A stretch of DNA of 64,000 nucleotides from Anniella stebbinsi (lineage: Eukaryota > Chordata > Lepidosauria > Squamata > Anniellidae). Under the pieces are notes generated by a model that ran no database searches, was not told where the DNA came from, and saw only the letters and a program-made list of their open reading frames with translations. The stretch's first letter is position 1. Each line of letters opens with the position of its first letter. A program made the position numbers and the translations under genes. The DNA lies in the NCBI GenBank assembly GCA_029215795.1, contig JARDYH010000002.1, positions 274,172,310-274,236,309 on the forward strand. The letters run 5' to 3'. This document shows positions 1 through 11,905 of this stretch, one piece after another.

Positions 1-3000
1 TATAACACATACGAAATGAGGAAATAAGACCGCTTATATGGCATTTCAATCCAAACTTAGTTATCCATCCAGAAGTAGTTGATAGACTGAAAGCAGAACT
101 CTCCTCATTTTTTTTTTATACATTCAAATCAGGAACAGACCATACTCCTAATCTGGGATACAATGAAAGCAGTGGCAAGGGGCCTCTGCATAAAAGAAGC
201 CAGCACTCTCAAAAAGAGATGCTTAGCAGCTAAACAAACTTTATTACAGGATATAGCCAAATTAGAGATGGATCACAAATGAACTGGGAACCCTAAGGTG
301 TACAGAATTTTGCTGGGAAAAAGGTGTGAACTGGAGGCACTGGAAATAGGCACCATACACACAGCTATGACGCATCTGAATAGAAAATATTATGAGTTTG
401 GGAATAAAAGCTCTAGACTCTTAGCATGGGCGTTAAAGAAGCAACAAACAAGAAATATAATACCACATGTAATGGACAGGAAGGGAACCAAACAGACAAA
501 TTCTAAGGATATTGCGGCAGCTTTTGCTGACTTTTACAGGAAACTTTACTCTTCAAGCAAACCAGACCTCACCACCATACACTCTTACATAAAGAAAACT
601 GCACCCAGACCCCTCTCAGAAACACACAAAGACCTACTAAACCAACCTATATTGGAAGAGGAAATCAAAACTGCCATACAAAAACTGAAAAATGGGAAAT
701 CACCAGGTATGGATGGATTTAGTGGGGAATTCTATAAAACCTTTGGTGAGCTCCTGATACCCCACCTAAAACTTCTCTATAACAGCATCCTGGAGGGGGG
801 TCCGATCCCTGACTCCTGGAGAGAGGCAAGGATTGTGGTGATCCCCAAGCTTGGTAAAAATCCCGAAACAATGGGATCATATCAACCCATCTCCCTATTA
901 AATCAGGATGCCAAACTCTTATCTTCTATACTGGTAAATAGACTTAATACATTCATTTACAACTACATCGATGCAGACCAATCTGGTTTTATACCAAAAA
1001 GGCATCTACCTAACACAATTCGATGTGTGCTGAATATAATTCACTTTTGCAATGCCCATAAAACCCCAGCAGCCATACTCTCCTTAGATGGCTTTAAGAC
1101 CTTCGATAGCGTGGAATAGCTCTTTTTAAAACAAATCTTGGAACAAATGAACTTTGGGAAGAACTTTATGAATTATATCACACAAATCTATTCAGAATCC
1201 CATGCAGTGGTGAGAGTAAATGGCATAGATTCTGCTCAGTTCTCCCTGACCGAGGCACAAGGCAAGGATGCCCCCTCTCTCCTTTATTGTTTAATTTGGT
1301 CATTGAAGTGCTGGCAAATGATCTAAGGGCAAATGGTAGGCTTAAAGGCATTTCCATACAGGGTAGATCACACCTGATCAACTTATTTGCTGATGACGTT
1401 TTAATAACTCTCAACAACCCCAAGGAATCCATACCATCATTGCTGGAGAGTTTAAAACGCTTCCACCTAGCAGCAGGGTTAAGCATAAACTACTCAAAAT
1501 CTGAACTGATCTGCTCAATATGCCTTTAGAGAAACAGGAAGAGCTACAAAAAATGTCAGGGCTACAGTTGCAGACAAGTTCCTTCAGATATCTTGGGCAT
1601 AGTTCCTAAAAATTTTAAACAGCTGAGAAAAAGAAATTATGCCCCCTTGATATGGGAAATCAGACAGGACCTCCATGCCTGGAGCAAATTAAATCTATCC
1701 TGGCTGGGCAGAATTGCCACGCTGAAAATGATGGTTCTACCCAAATTCCTGTTCCTCTTTCGGACTCTCCCTGTCCAGATCTCAGAAGAATTGCTTAAGA
1801 TGTGGCAAAAATTACTTGAAGCTTTTGCCCACAGAGGGAAAAAAGTTAGGCTCCATAAGCTAGCTCTTTACAGGAATACCAAAACTGGGAGTGTGGGATT
1901 TCCCAATTTGAGGCTTTACTATCATGCTGCTCAACTCTCTTAATTACTCCACTTTATTAATAACACATCAGATATCCGCTGGGTACAAATGGAAAATGTA
2001 CAAACAGTTCCATCATTACAGGGAAAGTTTTTCCTACCTATTAGGCTATCAAACCGTGCACACAAAACCAACCCATTTACTCAGGCTACTTTTTCCGTTT
2101 GGAAGCAATGGGTGACAAAGCTTGCTCCATTTCCCTCTCCTCTTCTACCATTCCTGGACCACCCTGCATTTTGTCAACAGGACAAATATGGACAATACAA
2201 GGAATGGGAAGCTAGAGGACTTTATAGACTGAGGGATTTTGTCAACAAAGGACAACCGATTTCAACTGCAAAAATGAATGATTTATTAGTTGGAACACAA
2301 GCTGGGTGGATGCAGAAACTCCAAATTAATGTATTTGCTCAGAAGGTGGCAAAAACGTTGCCGTAACCAGATCATTAACAAACTTTGAATCTTTGTGTCT
2401 TCAAACCACAGAAAACATTAAAGGACTCTTATCTATCATTTATAACATACTTTTGGAAACAACGACAGGTGACACACAAAGTTTAAAGACAGTCTGAGAA
2501 ACTGACCTGCAGTGCCAAATAGACAATGACAGTTGGAACAAACTTTGGAACAAACCACCTTTTAAGACTATCTCCGCCAATTTGAAAGAGTTGACAATTA
2601 AAACAATTTACAGATGGCACTTCACTTCAGCCAGACTTCACCGGATGAATCCTTCCCTGTTGTCACTTTGCTGGAGGGGATGTGGGAATGTTGGGACACT
2701 GGTCCATATGTGGTGGGACTGTCCCCGAATTCAACACTTTTGGTCTGGAGTATTTGGGGTGATTTCAGATATTGTTAGTTGCATCATTGTGCCAGAACCC
2801 CTCTTGGCATTGTTATCTCTAATGGATAATGTAAGAGGCAATTTGCCACACTGTAAGGTAATCCAGTTTTTGTTACTAGCTGCACGCCTAGAAATAGTGC
2901 AACTTTGGAAAACAGGTGCCAGTTGCACAATGCAGGGATGGTTCACCAATATCTGGAAAATTGCACTTTCAGAGAGGCTAACCCACCATAGCAAAGTTTT

Positions 3001-3250
3001 GAGAGGGGTGACCAAGTATGACCACTTCATGGAAATCTGGCTTCCCTACATTGCATTTATCAACAAAGAGATGGGGGCCTATAAGCCACCGATATCCAAA
3101 ACATCATTCTGGAAGGATCTAATTAAATGAGTGGTGCTATAAGAACATTCTACTGTTTGTGTAATTATAATAAGAATGGGAACAGTTTCTTTTTACAATT
3201 TTTGTTTGAATAGTTGAATGTTATTGTATTTGTTGAGTATAAGCTAATTG
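1..3250 (+). mobile_element. Decayed L1-like LINE, ORF2 reverse transcriptase region to 3' end
   Basis: This is a non-LTR retrotransposon copy that enters the window already inside ORF2. Frames at 298-1119, 1287-1529, 1593-1943, 1989-2366 and 2582-3130 read in order as one broken ORF2. RT signatures seen are SPGMDGF, PISLLN, DQSGFIPKR, the motif-A region SLDGFKTFD ending at 1116, and the catalytic FADD at 1386-1397. The frame at 2582-3130 carries the cysteine/histidine pattern CWRGCGNVGTLVHMWWDCP, typical of the L1 ORF2 C-terminus. Stops and frameshifts separate all these blocks, so it cannot make an active protein. Motif A has G-F-K where L1-type elements usually have A-E-K. The frame upstream of 298 also reads as L1 ORF2 (W-D-T-M-K-A-V-A-R-G), so the element begins outside the window. 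L1 clade is the best fit; a Tx1-like branch is possible. Confidence 0.85.
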
Positions 3251-3589
3251 TACAATGCATAATAATTATCACATCAAATCATCATCATCAAATTTATTAA
3301 AGTCAATAGACCATAAACCAAAAAATATACATATACAATAATATCACTTCACAAACAGTACAGATCATACACATCAAATACTATGCACAATAATTGAATA
3401 AAACAACGTTTTTAAAAAAATGAGCAATGGAACAAAATCCGTCTGTCTGCCTTCCTGCATATGGATATCAGTAGATCTACTCCTAGCTGGTTCTATTCCT
3501 ACTCCATTACCAACTGTGGTTAGTGAGGCAACAATGCCTGATCCATGATAGGGATAGCCTAGCCAGTGTGGTTCATGCACTGGTCAACT
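3251..3589. other. AT-rich spacer, no gene seen
   Basis: The stretch is AT-rich, with a short ATC repeat near 3281-3291 and A-runs near 3412-3420. It may be the 3' tail of the preceding LINE or a fragment of another repeat. No coding signal was recognised. Confidence 0.5.
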
Positions 3590-4215
3590 CATGATTAGAT
3601 TGCTGTAATGCACTCTGTGTAGGGCTGCGTTTGTGCCTCGTTCAGAAGCTACAGGTAATGCAGAATGCAGCAGGTAGGATGCTCGGCAGGGCACCCAGCT
3701 ATGTTCACATCACACCTATGTAAAACAACCGAACAACCAAATATAACAACCCTTCACTAGCTACCTATTAGGTACCAAGCCATGTTCAAGGTTTTGTTGC
3801 TGACATACAAAACCCTGAATAACCTAGGACCAAGATACCGAGCAGACTGCCTCCCCCTATATACATCCATTCAACCTTTAAGATCTTCAGAAGAGGCCCT
3901 GTTGATCATTCCATGACCAACAGAATGTTGCCATGTAGCATCACCAAAGTGGCCCTTCTCAGTAAACCCCCCCCCCCCGAACTCCCTCCTCCATGCCATT
4001 CGGGAAGCTGAAAATGTGGTGAGTTTTAAATGCCTCCTGAAAATGTACTTGTTTACACAACCTTTCTTTGGCTTGCTGCTCTGTTTTATTGTTTCTTTTT
4101 ATTTGTTTGCTTGTTGTTGTTATTGTTGATTATTATACTGCATTATATATGCGTATTAGCATTTTGTATGTAAACCACTTATGTTTTTTAAGCAGTATAT
4201 AATTATTAATAAACA
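3590..4215 (+). mobile_element. L2/CR1-like LINE 3' fragment
   Basis: Broken frames read as the end of a reverse transcriptase of the L2/CR1 type. The start resembles the R-L-D-Y-C-N-A-L block, followed by a leucine/glutamine-rich stretch with N-A-A-R-M-L-G. A later block reads F-K-V-L-L-L-T-Y-K-T-L-N. The piece then runs into a T-rich 3' UTR ending near the sequence tgtatgtaaaccactta. The same protein block is met at the end of the fragment at 15020-15600, so both probably belong to one family. It is interrupted by a C-run at 3967-3977. It is 5' truncated, as is usual for LINEs. Confidence 0.65.
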
Positions 4216-5815
4216 CAACGAACAAATAGAGATGAATCAAGTCCGTTTCTCAGATTATCACTAATGCAGAGCGATCCTTGTAAAGCAAATCCCATTGGTA
4301 CTTACTTCTAGATAAGTATACTTATAATTGCATCCATAGTCATGGGAGTAGCCCTTCGTGTTACTCCTCTGCCTTCAGTTTTAAACACATACCCATTAAT
4401 AAGTGAGGCACAGATAATATTATACTAAAATTCTAGAACAGTTTTCCCAATAAATGTGAAAGGCTTATTCCCAAAACGTGGCAATTGAATTGAGACAAAT
4501 TACGTCCTTGTGGAGTGAAACTGCAACTATACAATACCAGAGAGGGGAAATCTGAACATCCCTTCAAGTTGTCTTCCTGAAGGAAAACAGACTCTGACCA
4601 TGCCTTTCTGAATCACAGTCTTCCAATTAGCTGCATCGTCCTCTGTAGCAATAGCCAAGGCTTTTAGTTCTCAGAGACCATTATGTCACAGACTGAAGTA
4701 AAAGGCAGCAGCCAAAAGATTGTCCTGTTTGAAATATTTAGTACCTGTAAGAAGTCCACCATTATGGATTAGCAAGAATGAGCATCTATCAATGTTAGAC
4801 TTCGGAAATAATTTGCAACAAAATGCAAACTTTGGACAAATGCCATATTGCTAGGAATGCCATCATATCATATGTCACATCACCAAATTGCAACTTTAAC
4901 TTCCACTTTGTTAGTAGTTCTCTCTTTTTAAAGTATATTCTTAAAAATGTATTCATTGTTGAGCCTCTTTTCATCATTTGTATTGGTTTATAAATAGATG
5001 TTCATGTATGGGAGGCAGAAAACAAATTTGATATGCTGTATCAGACAAGGACATGTTCTTTTAAAAACACAAACAAAAACAACCTTTCTATGAGTTCAGC
5101 CTCCCCCAACAGATGTTTGTGATGACAACTCCCATCAGTGCCAGCAAGCATGGTTATGTAGTCTAAAATATTTTGAGAGAATCTCATTGGGGAAGGCTGT
5201 CTCGGCTATAAAATTTACCTTTTCAAAAGTTGCATTCCACCAATAATAGCACTATAGGAAGGTAATGGTAGTTGTGAAGTGCCTTGAAATAATATAAATA
5301 CAGCAAGCCGACAGTACATGTGCTCTCCAGCTGTCCACTCAAATTCTGTTTGAGAAGCACAAAGAACAAAAACAGATGCTGTACTTTTAGGAAGTTCACA
5401 TTGTGGACCGATTTCTTCCCTAGGCTTGGATATTACATATTGGGTGGGGGTGGGCGGCAGTTGGAAGAGGAAGAAAAGGGCATGACTCCTTCATTAAGGG
5501 AATGACAGGCTGTAGAGCCTCTTGTAGAAAAGATGATATACTTTATTCAGTCTTGTCAGGGAATTTTGCTGAAATTCTGAACGGGGCTTCAAAAATTGTC
5601 AAGGTTTTCCTGCCTCAATTAAAGCAGCTACTACTGACCACATTACCTCCTGCCTCCTCAGGGACAAACAAAGCATTACTTTAAATCATGCCCAGCTGAG
5701 TTTATACATGATTAAGGGGAAATTTAGTTTGGCCCTCAGTTTCATTCTGAAACTAGAAACCTGTCAGTAGACCAGTATTTTAAGGTGTGTCAGGGGGGAT
5801 TTTCTGTATTTTTCT
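4216..5815. other. Intergenic DNA without a recognised gene
   Basis: No open frame with protein-like features was found. Near 4270-4330 there is a worn piece of the dispersed acttacttct repeat. Near 5110-5165 there is a worn piece of a MITE that contains acaactcccatca. Otherwise the stretch looks unique. Confidence 0.5.
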
Positions 5816-6110
5816 ATAATGCCCTGGAATGACACTTTTTCCCCTTTAAGGTCGCCATTAGAGTGGGGGGGCATCATTCCTGGAGGTGCGTCATTCTGGA
5901 GACACATCATTCCCCCCATACTGCTCCAATCGGGGCCTTAAAAGAGAAAGTATGTCATTCCCAGACATTGTAAAAAAGGCTCCAATTGGAGCGTGGATGG
6001 GGGGATGACATGCTTTCCCCTCCAATCAGGGCCTTTAAGGTGGCGGAGAGGGGGAATGATGCACTTTCCAGAGGCGCCGGAAAGCCACTTTCCCGCCCCC
6101 TCCACAGGGA
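5816..6110. repeat. GC-rich decayed transposon-like segment
   Basis: The segment has repeated catcattcc and gaatgatgca words in both orientations. It also has two versions of a tccaat(c/t)-ggggcctt block (5926-5940 and 6022-6035). This suggests a decayed element with inverted internal structure. A related sequence, with tttccagaggc next to a tgca(c/t) word, lies at 14740-15000. The family could not be named. Confidence 0.4.
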
Positions 6111-6111
6111 G

Positions 6112-6350
6112 CCTATCTACACATGCAGGAGAAAACACTTTGAAAACGTTTTGAAAACTGTATATGGAGTGTGTCCTGGGCCCCAACAGTTCTCAAAACT
6201 GTCAGCCTATCTACACTACTGTTTTAAAACAGTTTAAAACAGTTTAAAACGGTTTATAACCGTTTTGAGAACTGTTGGGGCCCAGGACACACTCCATCTA
6301 CAGTTTTCTAAATGTTTTCAAAGTGTTTTATCCTGCGTGGGTAGATAGGT
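6112..6350. repeat. Inverted dimer of a short palindromic MITE
   Basis: Ends read cctatctaca and tagatagg. The right part (about 6204-6350) is a complete unit: the cctatctacactactg end, a gttttaaaac block, then gttggggcccaggac, and a closing end near gtgggtagatagg. The left part (6112-6203) is the reverse complement of most of the same unit, so two copies lie head to head. Other copies lie at 12533-12655 and 61868-61962, with a partial one at 35992-36050. It has no coding capacity and is a non-autonomous DNA element. Confidence 0.75.
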
Positions 6351-7937
6351 TGAAAGTGCCATCTTTATGGGCCTCCCAAATATGGTCACCGTACAGTACT
6401 TGCAAACAGATTCTAGAGGCAATCTAGTGGATTCTATGTGCAATGCTGTTCTGTTAGTTATGGAATGGGACTTCTCAAGCCAAACTGCTCATTACTACAT
6501 GGATTGGGATCCTAGCATGGGAGGACAGGGTGGGTGGGTTAATCCTTCACCTACCCTTGCAGGATGCCCTGTACACAACTCCTTTTGGTCTTGAGGAGCT
6601 GCCACAGGAACTTCTGTGTTTCCTATTAAGCAAGCATAAGGATGGGGAAGGGTGCTAGAACCCAACTACTACTGTAAGCAACAAACAGTCATAAGTCAAC
6701 TCAAAAGAGGATTCCCTTAGCAATACAATAAAGCTCAGCTGTTTCATAAGCCAATACATTATTTGCTGGTTCCAGGCACTCCATCCTCCCCATCTAGATT
6801 TGGGTATGGATATTGTCTCTTATCAAAACATAAGCTAAAATCAACATAGCAACCAGATTTTAGACCAAAACAAATATGTTGATGCTGGGGAGGAGGGGAG
6901 TAGACACATTATTTCCTATTTCTAGAATAATTATAGATAACACATAAGCTACCTTTTGCCCATGCACTGTTTCATCTCCCTGACCAAAATTCTTAGGGCC
7001 AAAACCAATCCAGGAGAGCTCTGTTTTACCTATTCCCCTCTCCCACACACAAAGGCATGCACACACATGCACACACATCCCAGTTACCTTAGGCCTGAAG
7101 AACTGAAAGAAGGCACGTTCTGGTCTCTGCCATTGTCCAAGGGGCCAATGGCTGCAGCCCCTGCCTTCTGGAAAGAACCATATATTAAGAGGGTGTGCCC
7201 TCCAGCTGCACCAATGCTTGCATTCCTCTACCCTCCCAATTCCTTTTTCCTTTTGTATTGTGAGCTGGCAGGTTTTTAGTATCTGTATATCGCTTAGAAA
7301 ATGTGATGATGACGATGGTGATGATGCCGCCATCTAACTGCCCATCTTTGCACCATGCAACTTACTAGTGCATGGTGCATATGAAGGAAGTCCTTTTCCC
7401 TGCAATGTCCTTCATACTACCCAAGTCTGTGTGTTAATAAGGTTGTAGGGTTGGGAATTAATAGGAATCCAGTCTGCATCACATTTACCCATACCCAGAC
7501 TGGATCATCATGTTTACCCATATCCAGGCTTGACATGATAAAACAATTAGGTTTGTTGCATAATGTTCAGAAGCTTATTCCTGCTTGTTATTCCTTCATT
7601 GGCACATACCATTTTAGAGCACTGCCAAGATTTCTAGGTTTCTCAACAGCTGAATAATCCCGCAGTAAATATTCCATTGCATCCCAGTTCTCCAAATCTT
7701 TGTGGCTGCCCAGAAGAGCTTCTGAAATGGGGACAACTTCTGGCAGAATCACAACTGGTGGTTAGTGAATGGCCACAAATTGAAGTCAGCAGAACATTGT
7801 AAACCGCAAACAAGAGATTAAAAATAATAAAGCGCGTAAGAAGGATTTTTTTTGTAAACCAACAGTAGAACAGCTGATGTATGGGTGGTCTGCTCCATTT
7901 TCAAATGCTTCCCTCTTTGCTCTACAAATGGACAAGT
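6351..7937. other. Intergenic DNA without a recognised gene
   Basis: No gene was recognised. A short CA-rich run lies near 7055-7080. A roughly 27-bp imperfect tandem duplication that includes tttacccata occurs at 7475-7530. Short open frames on both strands carry no family signature. Confidence 0.5.
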
Positions 7938-7974
7938 GCATTGTATTTCTAAGAGAAACTTAGAAATACAATGC
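7938..7974. repeat. Perfect 16-bp stem hairpin
   Basis: Positions 7938-7953 and 7959-7974 are exact reverse complements (the left arm begins gcattgtattt), separated by a 5-base agaaa loop. The stem is too short for a standard pre-microRNA. It looks like a small fold-back duplication or the core of an eroded palindromic element. Confidence 0.85.
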
Positions 7975-8510
7975 CTGTTACCTGTAAACCTCCAATGGAG
8001 AGAAAAATAAACAAGTGGGCCTTGCTATTCTTTATTAAACCTTTGCAGAGGACTAGCAGCAAAGGCTTCATTGATATTTTGCAAATTAGAACAGAAGACG
8101 AATCAGAAACCATCCTGGTTAGGGTAAGGCCCACTAACTTTCTTCAAAGCAGGACTGCATCATAATGTCATGGCGATATACGTACACACCTTTACTTGTC
8201 AAAAAGCTCCAATGAGCTCTCCAGAGTCCTCATAATGGCCTTCTCTCACCTGAGATTACCCTCCTCCTCCTCCCCCTCCCTTCCATACACCACCTTTAGC
8301 AGTTTATGGCATTCCTGTGAGTCCCACTGTCCCGGGATAGAGAGGGCAAGGGAGATGGCGAGTGAGCAGGCCAAAAGATCAGTACGCATGATCTCCTCCT
8401 TTCACCTCCTGCTTCTCCACTTTCCTGGTTAAGGGTCTGGCTGGGCTGCAAGCTGTGCCAGGAGAGAGAGGGCAAGGGAGATGGAGGGCAGCCAGACAGA
8501 AAGAGAGAGA
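7975..8510. other. Intergenic DNA, partly GA-rich
   Basis: A 64-codon open frame at 7971-8165 matches nothing I recognise. A gagagggcaagggagatgg word occurs twice, at 8340-8358 and 8467-8484, inside GA-rich sequence next to the following transposon. Confidence 0.45.
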
Positions 8511-9017
8511 GGCCCTTTCTGCACCAGAGGGGTGTAGAGGGCTCAGGATCCCAGAAGTAGCTACTTCCGGGATCGGCGCGCCTAATACACACCAGGAAGT
8601 GTGATGGCCCGGGCTTCTCCCGGGCCATCGCAAGTCCTGGTGGCCATTTTTCCTCCCCTGGATCCATGGAGAGCGCACGAGTGCTCCTCTCAAAAAGGTA
8701 GGGTTAAAAAATTTTTTAAAGCATGTGCGCGTGTGTGCCCCCCCATCCTTCCGGGGGTGGTGAAACTGGTGTCACCCCCTCCCCTGCAGCTGTGGTTACT
8801 CACAAGTAAGCATGGCTGCGCCCGGGATGGGAGGGCACATTCTTCCATGGTCCTGGGAACTTCCTGGGACCACAGAAGAATCAGGATTTTTCTGGTTTCA
8901 GTTTTCCCAGAAAAATCCCATGCCCACCTTCCCCACCCCTGGGACTCCGTGTGCGTCATTTGGACTCACAGGGAGCAGCCAGGGGCCATCACAGGCGTTT
9001 TCCTTGTGTGGAAAGGG
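8511..9017. mobile_element. Non-autonomous DNA transposon, GGCCCTTTC-ended family, copy 1
   Basis: The left end reads ggccctttctgcaccag and the right end ccttgtgtggaaaggg, so the termini are inverted repeats. The element matches copy 2 at 23304-23833 along its length. Shared blocks include actcacaagtaagca or its variant, gggcacattcttc, caggatttttctggtt, and actcacagggagcagcca. The three bases on each side are both aga, which agrees with the 3-bp duplication seen for copy 2. The host is GA-rich, so this alone is weak. An internal 11-bp stem hairpin (gatggcccggg and its complement) lies at 8611-8637. The overlapping long open frames are by-products of GC content. No transposase is encoded. Confidence 0.75.
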
Positions 9018-9632
9018 AGAGGGGGAGAGAGAGAGAGAGATGAGGGGGCAGTAGCAACAGGAAACCTCACTGTGAAGGGGAAGAATAAAAGTCCAAGCTT
9101 TGGGAGGGGGTATTCCTTGGGCCTCATGACTATGGGAGGAGCATGCATTGTTGTTGTCTCCACAGTATGCTGAAATTGGCTCCTCTCCATCACTGTTAAT
9201 TGCACAGCCAGCTGTCCCTAAAACCCAGCTTTTCAGAGCAGGAAAAGACACACTTCCAGGTTGGGCAGGGGGGCAGATTAAAACCACTGTTATCCGGAGC
9301 GAGCTTGTTACCTGCCCCTTTCCAGGCTCCCCCGGCCACTACAGTTTAATGAATGGGAAAGAGGGGTAACTAACCCCCAGAAATGCCCCCATGCCTCTGT
9401 ATTAAATCCTGAGCATGCCTGTGACCTGACTGTGATGTTGGCTGGCCTTTCCCCCATTCACTCCTTTAGTGTTCCCATTGAGAGTCGTTTATACGCTTCC
9501 TGCAATTATTAACTCTGGAATGTCTTAATTCACTTCTCTGATATGTTTTTAGCTGCAGAGCTGTATAGCTCCAGAGTTACAAAGGGGCAGTATTACTTCA
9601 CTTCTGTAATGTGGTGTTAGCTCCGGAGCTTC
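9018..9632. other. Intergenic DNA without a recognised gene
   Basis: A GA run lies at about 9018-9042. The rest is unremarkable sequence with no coding signature. Confidence 0.45.
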
Positions 9633-10104
9633 TAGGGTGACCAGACGTCCGGATTCCCCCAGACATGATCGGAAATTGGGGGAGGGGCAATCGGTGTCCT
9701 GGGGAATTTTCAATATTTCCCCCGTTGTCCGGAAGTTGCGCACAAATTGGCCGGGTGGGAGAGGCTGATTTTTGTCACTTCCGGAATCGGCCCACCTCTT
9801 CCATGCAGCCTCTGGTCTCCTCGGGGCTGGTCGCAATGGTGACGAACCCCGAGGAGGCCAGAGGCTGCGCAGAAGAGGCGGGAGAGAGCCGATTTAGTCA
9901 CTTCCGGAATCGGCCTTCTCCCGCCTCTTCTGCGTGGCCTCTGGCCTCCTTGGGGCTCGTCGCCATTGTGACAAACCCTGAGGAGGCCGGAGGCTGCGCG
10001 GAAGAGGCGGGAGAGGGCCAAATCCGGAAGTGACGAAATCGACCCTCTCCCGCCTCTTCCACGCGGCCTCCAGCCTCCTCTGCTGGCATGAGCCCACTGG
10101 TGGT
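9633..10104. repeat. Tandem array of GC-rich palindromes
   Basis: The segment opens with agggtgaccagacgtccgg, like the end of a MITE. It then holds two and a half units of a roughly 125-bp palindrome. Units run at about 9775-9896 and 9899-10033, with a half unit at 10036-10085. Each left arm begins with or near cacttccggaatcggcc and contains cctcttc-tgc-gcctc-gg-ctcctc; each right arm is its complement (gaggaggccagaggctgcg). The arms meet at short centres near aatggtgac and cattgtgac. Open frames of 75-201 codons on both strands arise from stop-poor GC sequence and carry no domain. Confidence 0.7.
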
Positions 10105-10340
10105 GGCGACAGCGGCGGCACGACCCCGGCAGCACCGGTGGAGGCAGCACGATCCCGGCAGTGGCGGCAGAGGCACTACGAGTCCAGCAGCGCTGGTGGA
10201 GGCAGCATGAGCCTGGCAGTGGTGAAGGCAGCATGAGCCTGGCGGTGGTGGAGGCAGCACGAGCCTGGCGGTGGCGGAGGCAGCACGAGCCCAGCGGTGG
10301 CAGTAGAGGCACCATGAGCCTGGCGGCGGCCGCCGCAAAG
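10105..10340. repeat. GC-rich minisatellite, unit about 26 bp
   Basis: Imperfect head-to-tail units resembling ggcagcacgagcctggcg-gtgg-gga recur from about 10138, clearest at 10199-10340. The array is joined to the palindrome array on its left and ends at gcggccgccgc. Alanine/serine-rich frames here are repeat artefacts. Confidence 0.7.
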
Positions 10341-10494
10341 AAACAGTAGCCCTACCCCAGGCCCTTCTTTCTAAGTGTGCAGGGTCAGGCTGCAGTAGCA
10401 TAGTAGAGCTGGAGGGACACTCTGCACATGCTCTGAGGTACTTTATTATAGAATATATCTGTTTCTTGGTCAAAAGGGGGAGGGAGTTGTGCTA
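10341..10494. other. Spacer between minisatellite and SINE
   Basis: Short stretch with no recognised feature. Confidence 0.4.
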
Positions 10495-10715
10495 GAGATT
10501 TTATTTTGTTATTACATTTATATCCATCTTTTTTCCTCTTCCAAGGAACCGAAGGCATCTTATGTGGTCTTCCTCCTTTCCATTTTATCCTCACAACAAC
10601 AACCCTGTGAGGTAGGTTAGGGTGAGAGTTGGTAACTGGCCCAAAGTCACCCAGTGAGCTTCATGCCTGTCCCAGGTCCCAGGCTGCACCACACCACACT
10701 AGATTCAGCTAGTGG
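10495..10715 (-). mobile_element. tRNA-derived SINE (type A), minus strand
   Basis: Read on the minus strand it starts near tctagtgtggtg. It continues through cactgggtgactttgggcc and cctcacagggttgttg-ttgtgaggataaaatgg, and ends with ggatataaatgtaataac. This is the same order as the better preserved copy at 58405-58622, including the shared core and the simple 3' tail. The tRNA-like head is largely eroded. Confidence 0.75.
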
Positions 10716-11214
10716 AGGTTCTGTCATAATAAGCAGACCCTCATTGGCTTCTTCAGGCCCCCTGAACCAGAAGTTGAAACAAGCTAAGAGGTGCTAGTGA
10801 GAAGTGACAACAACAACCCTTTAGTCCATTTTGTTCCATGGCTAATGCTTAAAGGATAATAGCATTTTATACCCTTTCTTAATGCTAGGTTGCTAGTTTG
10901 TTGTACTAGATTTTTCTGTACTTATCAACTGCTTCATTTGTTCAGTGGTAGCAGGATGCTGAATCTGTGAGTATGGATATGAGAAAGGTGATGAGGAAAG
11001 AGTGTTAAATGTCAGAAAGGTGAGACTATGGTCATCCAGTGAAGGATTTGCAGTCAGAAAAGATATGTGAGGGGAAAGGACACTGTATCACACAAAGTAT
11101 AGTAAAAGCTTTAAAGAACAGCAAAAGCTACAAAAGTAGATGTGAAGTTAATTTCAAAATCACTGAATGTCTCTGTAATTTTAACATTAAGATGTTATAT
11201 AGAACAGGTTTGTC
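10716..11214. other. Intergenic DNA without a recognised gene
   Basis: No coding or repeat signature was recognised. Confidence 0.45.
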
Positions 11215-11397
11215 TTAATTGTATGCTGTGAAATCAGACATGTGACCAAGGCCACCTTTGGGTGGGCATGTCCTTTTGGGGGATGGCCATGTTGGTAGGC
11301 ACGCCCCCTTGGAGGCCGGCCATGTTGGTGGGCACGCCCCCTTGGATGACCATGTTATCCTCCTTTTTGGTTTCCAAAATATGGTTACCCTACACAG
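11215..11397. repeat. MITE end with 38-40-bp tandem duplication
   Basis: Two adjacent units share ggccatgttggt(a/g)ggcac followed by gcccccttgga, at about 11284-11320 and 11322-11351. They are followed by tatcctcctttttggtttcc and a terminal atggttaccctac. The terminus resembles the agggtgaccata end family found at 26.3, 41.3, 43.0, 46.9 and 56.2 kb. The partner end was not found. Confidence 0.55.
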
Positions 11398-11852
11398 GTC
11401 CAGAGTTTGGAGTTGCATTAATTGGGTTCTCTGATGTAGTGTTAGAGTTGGCGCGATACTTTTTGGAGTGGAGTTTATTTGTGCTGGTTGGGTTCTATTG
11501 CAGATCAAGCACATGAGAGCCGCTTTAGCTAAAAAGAATGGAGTAAAAGGACTCTCTGATTCTGTGGCTTTTCCAGGCAGAAGTGGCTGGTTGGGAGTGC
11601 TCTAGCCATGACTTCAAAGGACCTCACAACACAGCTAAACTGCGGGGGAAAAACCCGTGAAGGCAGCCCTTTGCTGAGCATGGCTGGGATTCCAGTGAGT
11701 GGACAAAAATCTAATGTGTACATGTAAGTGTGTTTCTCTGTGCCTCCCTGCCTCCCTGAGTGACTGGAGGGACAAATGGAGCCTCCATACCAACAAAAAT
11801 CCAATGCTCTATCCTGTGTTCAGAAACCATAATCCATTCATTACTGTGTGCT
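11398..11852. other. Intergenic DNA without a recognised gene
   Basis: No supported gene or repeat was seen. Confidence 0.45.
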
Positions 11853-11905
11853 CTACTTTGTAGCTCAGGGGTAGAGCATATGCTGTGCATGCAGAACCTC
11901 CCCTG
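11853..11905 (+). mobile_element. tRNA-head fragment of SINE type B
   Basis: The sequence gtagctcaggggtagagca followed by gcatgcagaa matches the tRNA-like head of the type-B SINE. Fuller copies lie at 17320-17470, 25405-26110 and 56020-56187. Only the promoter-like head remains. Confidence 0.6.

Noticed and set aside
8296..9287. Several 80- to 190-codon frames on both strands
   Set aside because: They coincide with a non-autonomous transposon whose second copy at 23304-23833 does not conserve the frames.
9665..10473. Long overlapping open frames on both strands (up to 201 codons)
   Set aside because: They lie in a GC-rich palindrome array and minisatellite where stop codons are rare. The translations are repetitive and have no domain.
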